A DNA stretch of 13,014 nucleotides from CAZNVB01 sp964651495 (GTDB lineage: Bacteria; Acidobacteriota; Aminicenantia; Aminicenantales; UBA8522): contig CAZYWP010000090.1 in the NCBI GenBank assembly GCA_964651495.1, forward strand, positions 1 through 13,014, read 5' to 3'. Every line of letters starts with the position of its first letter. Within the stretch, counting starts at the first letter, position 1. Below the pieces are notes generated by a model. It did not search any database and was not told where the DNA came from. It worked only from the letters and a program-made list of their open reading frames with translations. The position numbers and the translations under genes are program-made. Of the stretch, positions 1 through 6,449 are shown in pieces.

Positions 1-2
1 GC

Positions 3-2504
3 ATCACCGGGACAAGCGTCATCATCGGCACTCCCGAGTACATGTCGCCGGAACAGGCGGAGGCCAGGGAGATCGACCACAGGTCGGATATCTATTCCCT
101 CGGCGTGATCATGTATGAGATGGCCACCGGACGCGTGCCTTTTGAGGGGGAAACAGCGCTCGGCGTCGTCATCAAGCATAAAACCGAAACGCCGAAAAAC
201 CCGAAACAGATCAACCCGAATATCCCCGATGACTTGGCCCGCCTGATCCTTAAATGCCTGGAGAAGGACAAGGCCAGGAGGTATCAGGCGGCGTCGGAGT
301 TGGGGGCAGAGCTGGAAAAGATTGAAAAAGGCATCCCCACGACAGAGAGGATTGTTCCCGAACGCAAGCCCTTCACCTCGCGCGAAATCACGGTCAAATT
401 CAACCTGAGGAGACTTCTCGTCCCCGGGCTTACCGCTGTGGCCCTGGCCATCCTGGGGCTGGTCATTTGGAGGCTCATCCCACGGGAAAAAGCCGCTCCC
501 CTCCCCGCTCCCACGGACAAGCCGTCCCTGGCGGTCATGTATTTCAAGAACAACACCGGAGATCAAACCCTGGATCATTGGAGGACGGCTCTCGCTGACC
601 TGTTGATCGCCGACCTCGCCCAATCCAAGTACATCCGGGTTCTGAGCGCGGACAGGCTGTTCGACATCCTGAGACAACTCGACCTTGCTGAGGCCAAATC
701 CTATACGAGGGAAGAGCTCAAGAGGGTGTCTTCACAGGGAGGGGCCAGCCATATCCTTCTGGGAGATTTCACCCGGGCGGGCGAGAACTTCCGGATCAAC
801 TCGGTCCTCCAGGACGCCACCACGGGCGAGCTCCTGGGGTCCGAATCGGTGGACGGCAAGGGCGCCGAGAGCCTGATCTCCATGGTGGATGACCTGACCA
901 GAAGGATCAAGACGAATCTCCGGCTGTCCGAAGACGCCATCGCCGGCGACATCGATGAAGAAGTCGGGAAAATCACCACCAGCTCCGCCGAAGCGTACAC
1001 ATATTACAACGAGGGAAGGAACCTCCATCATCTGGCACGATACCGGGAGAGCATTCAGGCGATGGAGAAGGCGCTGACCCTGGACCCCGAATTCGCCATG
1101 GCCTACAGAAGCGTGGCCATGTCTTATAACAACATGCTCATGTTCTCCGAGAAAACAAAATACCTGAAGAAGGCCTTTGACCTGGCCGGACGGCTGTCGG
1201 AGAGGGAGCGCCTCCTGATCCAGGGAGAGTTCCTGCGGGAGAGTGAAAAGACCTATGATCAAGCCATTGAAGCCTACACCCGGCTGCTCGAGCTCTATCC
1301 GGATGACTCCATCGGTGGCACGAATTTAGGGGTCATCTACTCAGGGATTGAAGATTGGGACCGGGCGATCGAAATCTACGAGAGGCAAATCCAGAGAAAG
1401 GAGCAGTCTTTTTTCCCCTATGTCAACCAGGCCGAGGCCTATCGACATAAGGGGATGTACGACAGAGCCAGGGACGTCCTCGAGCTGTACATCAAATATT
1501 TCGGTGACAGCGCCAGGCTCCGCGAGGACCTGGCTCTGCACTATTTTTATCAGGGTAAATACGAAGAGGCGCTCGAAGAGACGAAACATGCGCTCTCCCT
1601 GGATCCCAAGAGTGTCTGGTCGATAATCTATCAGGGGATCATATCCCACGCGCGGGGAGATCCGGCGGAAGCGGAAAAAAGGTATCTTCAAGTCCTCGAG
1701 ACAGATGAATGGGGATACCATTTATATGTAAGGGTGGTTCTTGGCGGCCTCGACTTGATGAGAGGAAAACTCGGAGAGGCGATGGAACAGTTCGAACGGG
1801 GCGCAGAGCTGGCGGGAAAACTCGGCGACAGCTGGTGGGAGTGTGTTTTTCACACTTTTTCCTCCGGCGCAAATCTCTGGTTCGGAAGGCCGGCAGAAGC
1901 GTTGAGGCAGAGCGAAATCGCCCTGGACATCGCTCGGAAGGCATCCGCTGAGCTGAGATGGCAGAGGCGCACTCTCTTTTTTAAAGGGCTTGTCCAGCTC
2001 GGGACGGGGTCGATCGCTGAGAGCGCCCGGACGGCCGATGAACTCAAAGCGCTCGTCGATGAAGGAATGAATAAAAAAGAAATGAGGCTCTATCATCACC
2101 TTCGGGGGATGATCGAGCTGGAGAAAAAGAACTATAGCCAGGCGATTGAATATTTCCGGGAGGCCGTCCTCCTGATGCCTCAGCCGGGCGAGCTCGGGCC
2201 GTACACAAACGACCAGGCCGCTTTCACCGAGTCCCTGGCACTGGCCTATTATAGCGCCGGGGATCTCGATCAGGCCCAGAAAGAGTTCGAAAAAATCGCC
2301 GGGTTCAGCACGGGAATTCTGTATTACGGGCATATCTACGCCCGGAGCCTCTACATGCTGGGCAGGATTTACGAGGAACGCGGCTGGAAAGAGAAGGCGC
2401 TCGACTCATTCCAAAAATTCCTCGACCTCTGGAAGGACGCCGACCCCGGCCGCCCCGAAGTCGAGGATGCAAGGAAGAGGCTGGCCGGATTGATAGGGAA
2501 TTAA
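3..2504 (+). CDS. Hanks-type serine/threonine protein kinase, membrane-anchored, with TolB/FlgO-like domain and TPR tail (5' partial)
   Basis: The reading frame is open from the left edge, so the start and the N-lobe and catalytic loop of the kinase are outside the window. What is visible begins in the activation segment: GTPEYMSPEQ (P+1 loop), then DHRSDIYSLG (the invariant Asp of subdomain IX), and CLEKDKARRY (the Arg of subdomain XI). About 20 hydrophobic residues (nt 414-482, LLVPGLTAVALAILGLVIW) form one membrane span, so the kinase is cytoplasmic and the rest is probably extracytoplasmic. After a Pro-rich linker comes a segment starting KPSLAVMYFKNN (about nt 519-940) that resembles the TolB N-terminal/FlgO-like domain. 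From about nt 990 to the end there are many TPR helix pairs with consensus such as A..Y.....Y..AI....KAL.LDP. Known family role: phosphorylation-based signalling, with the TPRs as protein-binding sensor or scaffold. The ligand is unknown. A fragment of a close paralogue lies at 3310-3576. Confidence 0.9.
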   Translation: MTGTSVIIGTPEYMSPEQAEAREIDHRSDIYSLGVIMYEMATGRVPFEGETALGVVIKHKTETPKNPKQINPNIPDDLARLILKCLEKDKARRYQAASELGAELEKIEKGIPTTERIVPERKPFTSREITVKFNLRRLLVPGLTAVALAILGLVIWRLIPREKAAPLPAPTDKPSLAVMYFKNNTGDQTLDHWRTALADLLIADLAQSKYIRVLSADRLFDILRQLDLAEAKSYTREELKRVSSQGGASHILLGDFTRAGENFRINSVLQDATTGELLGSESVDGKGAESLISMVDDLTRRIKTNLRLSEDAIAGDIDEEVGKITTSSAEAYTYYNEGRNLHHLARYRESIQAMEKALTLDPEFAMAYRSVAMSYNNMLMFSEKTKYLKKAFDLAGRLSERERLLIQGEFLRESEKTYDQAIEAYTRLLELYPDDSIGGTNLGVIYSGIEDWDRAIEIYERQIQRKEQSFFPYVNQAEAYRHKGMYDRARDVLELYIKYFGDSARLREDLALHYFYQGKYEEALEETKHALSLDPKSVWSIIYQGIISHARGDPAEAEKRYLQVLETDEWGYHLYVRVVLGGLDLMRGKLGEAMEQFERGAELAGKLGDSWWECVFHTFSSGANLWFGRPAEALRQSEIALDIARKASAELRWQRRTLFFKGLVQLGTGSIAESARTADELKALVDEGMNKKEMRLYHHLRGMIELEKKNYSQAIEYFREAVLLMPQPGELGPYTNDQAAFTESLALAYYSAGDLDQAQKEFEKIAGFSTGILYYGHIYARSLYMLGRIYEERGWKEKALDSFQKFLDLWKDADPGRPEVEDARKRLAGLIGN
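2272..2362 (+). repeat. Direct repeat, copy 1 (within the intact kinase/TPR gene)
   Basis: Bases 2272-2332 (61 bp) are identical to 3347-3407. After one mismatch (2333/3408) the identity goes on to 2362/3437. The offset between copies is 1075 bp. Flanking parts of both genes stay similar but less so. Confidence 0.88.
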
Positions 2505-2538
2505 GGCAGCCTGCTGGAAATAAAGAGCTTAATGTCGA

Positions 2539-2892
2539 TCAATCCAAAGCAAGGCTTATCTTAATAGCTTTATCAACTGCCTTCATGATCGAATCGCTGA
2601 ATTGTCCAAGCCTTTTGATGATACGCCTTTTATCGACTGTTCTGATTTGATCACACAGGATGATGCTCGGGACGTCTAAGCCTCCCTCCTCTTTACCTAC
2701 CCATACATCCACGGGATACTTCTGGGATAAACTCTTCTGACTCGTGATCACGGCCACGATGGTCACGGGCGAATACTTGTTCCCTACATCATTCTGGATG
2801 ATGACACACGGCCTGACTTTCCCTGTTTCCGAGCCGATCGTCGGGTTCAAGTTCACCCAGACGACGTCCCCTCGCTTGAGGTCGGCTTCCAT
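2539..2892 (-). CDS. mazF: Type II toxin-antitoxin toxin, MazF/PemK-family endoribonuclease
   Basis: The 117-residue product has the usual MazF/PemK length and motifs: KRGDVVWVNLNPTIGSETG at the N-terminus, then KVRPCVIIQND and SPVTIVAVITSQ. The two residues shown to matter for catalysis in Bacillus MazF (Arg25, Thr48) correspond to Arg27 and Thr50 here, with the same 23-residue spacing, so the enzyme looks active. The family cleaves single-stranded mRNA at short motifs; the cut site cannot be read from sequence. The start codon overlaps the antitoxin stop by one base (TGATG). A GGAG at 2903-2906, ten bases upstream, can serve as its ribosome-binding site, so the two genes are co-transcribed and probably translationally coupled, antitoxin first. 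The gene runs tail-to-tail with the kinase, 34 bp away. Its bases are more AT-rich than its neighbours, which fits acquisition by transfer. The symbol is given at family level only. Confidence 0.93.
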   Translation of the reverse strand: MEADLKRGDVVWVNLNPTIGSETGKVRPCVIIQNDVGNKYSPVTIVAVITSQKSLSQKYPVDVWVGKEEGGLDVPSIILCDQIRTVDKRRIIKRLGQFSDSIMKAVDKAIKISLALD

Positions 2893-3140
2893 CAGGCGTT
2901 TTCTCCATCAATGGGCTCGAATTCCTGACAAGTCTTGATGTTCAGTTTCGCCTTGGCCAGATATCCTTGTTTGAGCTGTTCCTCGACCTTTTCGCGCTCG
3001 ATTTTCGCAATATAGTCGTCCACGGCTTCTCTGATGAATTGGCTCAGTTTCATGCCCTTCTCCGCCATAAGCTTTGCCATCTCCTTATATTGAAGAGACG
3101 ATAGGTCCAGGTTGATTCTTCTCATTTGCGTTTTAGGCAT
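2892..3140 (-). CDS. Antitoxin of the MazF-like module, ribbon-helix-helix (CopG/MazE-like) type
   Basis: This 82-residue protein lies directly upstream of the toxin in the same transcript. Residues 7-14 (RRINLDLS) look like the DNA-contacting beta strand, and LSQFIREAVDDYIAKI (about residues 33-48) like the second helix of a ribbon-helix-helix fold. The strongly charged C-terminal part, ending EFEPIDGENA, is the kind of flexible tail that plugs the toxin's active groove in this family. Expected role: neutralise the toxin and, as a dimer, repress its own promoter; both are inferred from family behaviour. The start ATG has GGAG six bases upstream (3147-3150). Upstream lies a very AT-rich stretch with a palindrome that could be the operator. 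The fold assignment comes from pattern reading and is less certain than that of the toxin. Confidence 0.82.
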   Translation of the reverse strand: MPKTQMRRINLDLSSLQYKEMAKLMAEKGMKLSQFIREAVDDYIAKIEREKVEEQLKQGYLAKAKLNIKTCQEFEPIDGENA

Positions 3141-3240
3141 TTTTTGCTCCGCATTTACCTTAATTTAGGGCCGGTAATAAATCAAGAAAATTACGTAATA
3201 ATTTAATTATTTTATTATTTATATTTTTATATATTTCCGC
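3141..3240 (-). promoter_or_regulatory. AT-rich leader/operator region of the toxin-antitoxin module
   Basis: The region upstream of the antitoxin is strikingly AT-rich, above all 3172-3236, in an otherwise GC-rich window. It contains the perfect 10-bp palindrome ATTACGTAAT at 3190-3199, a plausible site for a ribbon-helix-helix repressor, and the antitoxin ribosome-binding site GGAG (3147-3150). A TTGATT on the minus strand near 3178-3183 could be part of a promoter, but no convincing -10 stands at the right distance, so I do not place the promoter exactly. Confidence 0.45.
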
Positions 3241-3309
3241 AGCTAAGTCAAGTCCTGATTCGACACGCCTTCTTTCTGAGATGACTTGGCCATTCGATAA
3301 GAGCCCCGA

Positions 3310-3576
3310 ATGGGGGGAAAGGCCTATTCCGCCGGAGATGTCGAGAAGGCCCAGAAAGAGTTCGAAAAAATCGCCGGGTTCAGCACGGGAATTCTGTATT
3401 ACGGGCACATCTACGCCCGGAGCCTCTACATGCTGGGAAAGATTTTCGAGGAGCGCGGCTGGAAGGAAAAGGCGCGCGCGCATTATCAGAAATTCCTCGA
3501 CCTCTGGAAGGACGCTGATCCGGGCCTCCCCGAGGTCGCGGACGCCAAGAAACGTCTGGCGAGCCTGGGAAAATAG
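3310..3576 (+). pseudogene. 3' remnant of a second kinase/TPR gene
   Basis: From about 3321 to the stop at 3574-3576 the sequence matches the last 85 or so residues of the intact kinase/TPR protein (nt 2243-2504). By eye roughly four residues in five are identical, including IAGFSTGILYYGHIYARSLY and FLDLWKDADPG. Nothing upstream of 3321 resembles the other roughly 740 residues visible in the intact gene; the sequence changes abruptly into the AT-rich toxin-antitoxin stretch. The ATG at 3310 in this frame has no ribosome-binding site and is probably fortuitous. Substitutions relative to the intact copy are mostly conservative and the frame is unbroken, so the truncation may be recent. It could make an 88-residue TPR peptide if transcribed, but I treat it as a broken gene. 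Confidence 0.8.
3347..3437 (+). repeat. Direct repeat, copy 2 (within the kinase/TPR remnant)
   Basis: Partner of 2272-2362, in the same orientation and reading frame. The two copies bracket the toxin-antitoxin module, so recombination between them would delete it. Confidence 0.88.
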
Positions 3577-3642
3577 TCCTCAGGGCGCGTTCTACGACGT
3601 TTCTCCCTTCACAGTAAAAAACGAAACGCTTATCCCTCATCC

Positions 3643-6312
3643 CTAAGTGCGGAGGTCTTTTTTCAGGAGGACCCGGCGGCCGGATTCGATGACGAGCGTG
3701 AGCGGCCGCGCGTCTCCAAGGCCGTCGATCAGCGCCTCGAACGGCCGGTCGGGCGACATGGACGCCCGCGCCTCCCACAAGGTGCGGTCGCCCGACGTCA
3801 ATCGCATCCGAAGGCCGATGCAAGCACGGGCGGGGCAGACCGCCAGCCGCCCCCTCCCCTCGCCCGCTTCGGGAGAGAAGCGGACGGCGAAATCCCGGTC
3901 CGCGGTCGTCAGGCCGCCGGTGAGATGGAAGGGCACCATCCATTCCGTCCACTCGATGCTCTCCCCCGACCCGAGCGACCTCCGTTCGTCCGGAAAGGTT
4001 TTCGACGTGCCGCCCCACATTTCGGCGTAGCCCCGGTTGGGCGCTCCGCTGCCCATGGGAATCTGTCCCGGCGGCCTCGGGTGATACCCGTAGGTCCAGA
4101 CGTCGACGCCCGGATTGAGATCCTTGTCAAAGACGCGGACCACCCCTTCCTGCTCGTCGTGCGAATAGGCGCCGAAAAAGCCCTCCCGGAGTTCGCCCGC
4201 CATCAGGTCGCCCCAGCCCTTGTCCCAACCCTTGATGAAGCGGAGCGGACTCGTGGCCCAGCGCTGCGGACTCGGGCCGAGCGCTGCCCGGAAACGCTCG
4301 GGAACGATGATGTCGTCGGTCGGGATGATGAACTCGGTATTATCCGTGAGCTCGTTCCAGCCGCCGGGCGCCCACTGCGGGTTGATCCAATGGGCATAGT
4401 CCACCGTTTTTTCCGTCGGATTGACGATGTGGACGCGGGTTTCGAACCCGGCGCACGCCGGGGCCAGCGAGATGTCGATCTCCTCCCGGAGGCCGGTTCC
4501 GGGCTCCAGGACGGCCATGCGGACCGCCTTCCTGCGGTCGCTGTCCTCGAGGATCGAAGAAGTCCACGGCTCCGCCCAGGTCGTGCCGTGCTCGTCGCCC
4601 GGCAGGGTGAATTCCGCGCCGCCGATCCAGATCCACCAGCCGGCCGCATTCTGGGCCCCACCGACGGTCACGATGTCGTTTCTCCAGAATGCCTCGTGGC
4701 CCGTGGGCTTGTAGACGAGCGAATAGATCCGGCCCATGTCGGGCAGGAGCGTGAGCGTGAGATATTCATTTTCGAGGACGACCCCCCGGTGCACCTTATC
4801 GACCACCTGGTCTCTCCGGACAGCAGAGAGATCAAGATGCAGATAGGGGTCGCCGGCCTTCCTGAACAATGCTCCCTCATAATCCACCTGGGGGATGATG
4901 AGAGTGATCTCACGGAGGCTCAGGCCCGGCACGCTTGAAGCACGGAAAGCGGCGGAGGGCCAGACGGCATAATGGAGCGCAATATCACCGCCTTCTCCTA
5001 CGGGCTTGCCCCGCCACAGAATCTCCAGGAGTCCGCTCGCGTCGGGGAGTTTGACATTGGCGTAGCCCGTTCCTTCGTCCAGAGTCTCCTCGCCCCACAG
5101 GCCCGGACCGCGCGACCAGCCGTGCCACAGACGCCCCACGGTCGCTTCTCCGGTCTTGCGCGCCGCGGCGGCCTCGGTGGTCGAGGCGAAAACATGGACG
5201 GTCTCGCCGGCGAAGATTGCCGTGGGATGGGTGACGTGCCGCCCCGCGACGGCGGGGGTCGCGACGTCGCGCGCCCTCCAGCGGCTTCCCTCCCAGGTCC
5301 ACTCCTGGAGGCGGCTGGGCTGCCGGCCGATCTCGGCCTGGACTTGGCGAAGCGTCAGGCCCGGGGCGGGCAGGCGATCCGACCAGGCGCAGAAGACGTG
5401 CGGCCGGTTCCCCGGATCCAGCGCGACGTCCATGGACCAGGGGATGTCGTAGGGCTCCTGCCGGTCGAAAAGGACGTCGATGGCCGTATCTGGGAACGGA
5501 AGCGGGAGCGGAGTGCCGTCAGCCCTCTCCCAAGTCGCGCCCCCATCGAGGGAGCGGATGTACCAGGGCCGGATGCGGTAACCATAATTCTCTTTGGGCC
5601 AGGCCAGCCCGTAAGCTTCGGGCTCGCCGTAGAAATGGCCGACAAGGTGAAGGCTCTGGCGGCCGGGCTCGTTCCCCAGGGCAAGCCCCATGATGTAGAA
5701 TCCCTTGTTGCCGGTCGTCGAAGCGATATGAACCGGAGGGTCCCAGGGTCCGCCGGCGGAGCGCGTTCGCATCTCCAGGTTGACCCACTCGCGGCGATAA
5801 AAAACGCAGAGCCGGTCCTGCCGGTCGATGATCATCATATTGTAGGTGCCCTCGGGCGAGACGATCTCGGGCGTGGTCCAGGCCGCGGCGTCGGCCGGGC
5901 GAACGGTGCGCATGTAGACGACCGCCCCGTGCCCGCCGCTCACGCAGTGAAGGAAGCCGCGAGAGTCTGAAGCCAGGGCCATGATGCTGTGGTCGTCGGT
6001 TCCGGACACGACCTCGCAAATCGAGCCCAGGGCGCGCTGCCGGTGGTCGTAAGGGCGGACGCGGATGTGCCAGGCCTCTCCGACCAGTTCGCAATACCCG
6101 ATGAACGACGTGTCACCTACCCTCACGATCCGGCGGGCGCCGAAGCTCTCGTTCCTGAGATCCTGCCCGGCGGCGATCTCCAGGCGGACGTAATCCTGCG
6201 CCCGCGGCCCCGCGGCCGCCGGCGGCGAGGGGCGGCATACGGCCAAGGCCAGGACGAAAACCACAGCGAGGCAAAAGGCCGCTGCGGGCGATGAATCTCC
6301 CCTCCTGATCAT
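3643..6312 (-). CDS. Exported two-domain protein: BNR_4-like propeller fused to DUF5107-like (aldose-epimerase-fold) domain
   Basis: The 889-residue product begins with a basic stretch and a hydrophobic core (AAAFCLAVVFVLALAV, residues 10-25) followed by PPAAAG, a likely secretion signal. LAVC is a poor lipobox, so I expect ordinary cleavage. Residues about 55-450 look like the BNR_4 sialidase-like propeller, with DDHSIMALASDSRGFLH, a GGH-VVYMRT turn and TYNMMIIDRQDRLCVFYRR. Residues about 465-800 resemble DUF5107: VLENEYL (512-518), then GRIYSLVYKPTGHEAFWRN, GGAEF (564-568) and YAHWINPQW. A short all-beta tail follows. BNR_4 occurs in some polysaccharide lyases and DUF5107 has the sugar-mutarotase fold, so a glycan-binding or glycan-cleaving role is likely, but no catalytic residue or substrate can be named. 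The gene is divergent from 6450-8033 and shares its promoter region. The ATG at 6312 has no upstream ribosome-binding site. Confidence 0.75.
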   Translation of the reverse strand: MIRRGDSSPAAAFCLAVVFVLALAVCRPSPPAAAGPRAQDYVRLEIAAGQDLRNESFGARRIVRVGDTSFIGYCELVGEAWHIRVRPYDHRQRALGSICEVVSGTDDHSIMALASDSRGFLHCVSGGHGAVVYMRTVRPADAAAWTTPEIVSPEGTYNMMIIDRQDRLCVFYRREWVNLEMRTRSAGGPWDPPVHIASTTGNKGFYIMGLALGNEPGRQSLHLVGHFYGEPEAYGLAWPKENYGYRIRPWYIRSLDGGATWERADGTPLPLPFPDTAIDVLFDRQEPYDIPWSMDVALDPGNRPHVFCAWSDRLPAPGLTLRQVQAEIGRQPSRLQEWTWEGSRWRARDVATPAVAGRHVTHPTAIFAGETVHVFASTTEAAAARKTGEATVGRLWHGWSRGPGLWGEETLDEGTGYANVKLPDASGLLEILWRGKPVGEGGDIALHYAVWPSAAFRASSVPGLSLREITLIIPQVDYEGALFRKAGDPYLHLDLSAVRRDQVVDKVHRGVVLENEYLTLTLLPDMGRIYSLVYKPTGHEAFWRNDIVTVGGAQNAAGWWIWIGGAEFTLPGDEHGTTWAEPWTSSILEDSDRRKAVRMAVLEPGTGLREEIDISLAPACAGFETRVHIVNPTEKTVDYAHWINPQWAPGGWNELTDNTEFIIPTDDIIVPERFRAALGPSPQRWATSPLRFIKGWDKGWGDLMAGELREGFFGAYSHDEQEGVVRVFDKDLNPGVDVWTYGYHPRPPGQIPMGSGAPNRGYAEMWGGTSKTFPDERRSLGSGESIEWTEWMVPFHLTGGLTTADRDFAVRFSPEAGEGRGRLAVCPARACIGLRMRLTSGDRTLWEARASMSPDRPFEALIDGLGDARPLTLVIESGRRVLLKKDLRT

Positions 6313-6318
6313 GCTGGA

Positions 6319-6348
6319 ATGCTACCGCCGGCCGGCCGGCGATGTCAA
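6319..6348 (-). promoter_or_regulatory. Candidate sigma70-type promoter for the BNR_4/DUF5107 gene
   Basis: On the minus strand a perfect TTGACA (6348-6343) stands 18 bp from TAGCAT (6324-6319; four of six consensus bases). The predicted first transcribed base falls at about 6312, which is the A of the start codon. This would give a leaderless or nearly leaderless message and fits the absence of a ribosome-binding site there. Confidence 0.5.
6326..6341. repeat. 16-bp perfect palindrome in the promoter spacer
   Basis: CGCCGGCCGGCCGGCG reads the same on both strands. It lies wholly inside, and exactly centred in, the 18-bp spacer between the -35 and -10 of the minus-strand promoter. That is the geometry of MerR-type operators, but a GC-only palindrome can also arise by chance in GC-rich DNA. 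Confidence 0.6.
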
Positions 6349-6368
6349 GAATCCCTCAGCTTGACATC
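6341..6368. repeat. 9-bp inverted repeat holding both -35 boxes
   Basis: GATGTCAAG (6341-6349) and its exact complement CTTGACATC (6360-6368) are separated by 10 bp. Each arm contains the TTGACA of one of the two divergent promoters. It may be a dimeric regulator's site, or simply the mirror arrangement of two promoters. Confidence 0.7.
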
Positions 6369-6390
6369 CCCGCCTATCAGTTCTTATCAT
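6361..6390 (+). promoter_or_regulatory. Strong candidate sigma70-type promoter for the propeller lipoprotein gene
   Basis: TTGACA (6361-6366, perfect) is followed after 18 bp by TATCAT (6385-6390, five of six). Transcription would start near 6397, leaving a leader of about 50 bases before the ATG at 6450. The promoter lies inside the stretch that a start at 6342 would make coding, which argues for the later start. Confidence 0.65.
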
Positions 6391-6433
6391 CCCTACCGGC
6401 GGGATCGGGCACGGAGAAGGTGCGAAATACCAC

Positions 6434-6440
6434 AAAGGAG
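6434..6440 (+). promoter_or_regulatory. Ribosome-binding site that decides the lipoprotein gene start
   Basis: AAAGGAG stands nine bases before the ATG at 6450. The earlier in-frame ATG at 6342 has no such site and would put 36 odd residues in front of a clear lipoprotein signal. Confidence 0.8.
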
Positions 6441-6449
6441 AATCCGGCG

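Noticed and set aside
3599..3634. Inverted repeat CGTTTC / GAAACG between the kinase remnant and the BNR_4/DUF5107 gene, considered as a bidirectional terminator
   Set aside because: The loop is too long for a terminator, and the nearby T-run on the minus strand is not placed after a stable stem.
3925..5970. Long plus-strand open frames (3925-4938 and 4972-5970)
   Set aside because: They lie antisense to the BNR_4/DUF5107 gene, have low-complexity Arg/Gly/Pro/Ala-rich translations, and arise because GC-rich coding DNA has few stops in the complementary frames.
6342..6449. N-terminal extension of the propeller lipoprotein from an earlier in-frame ATG
   Set aside because: It has no ribosome-binding site, it overlaps a strong promoter, and the lipoprotein signal begins at 6450 with AAAGGAG well placed.
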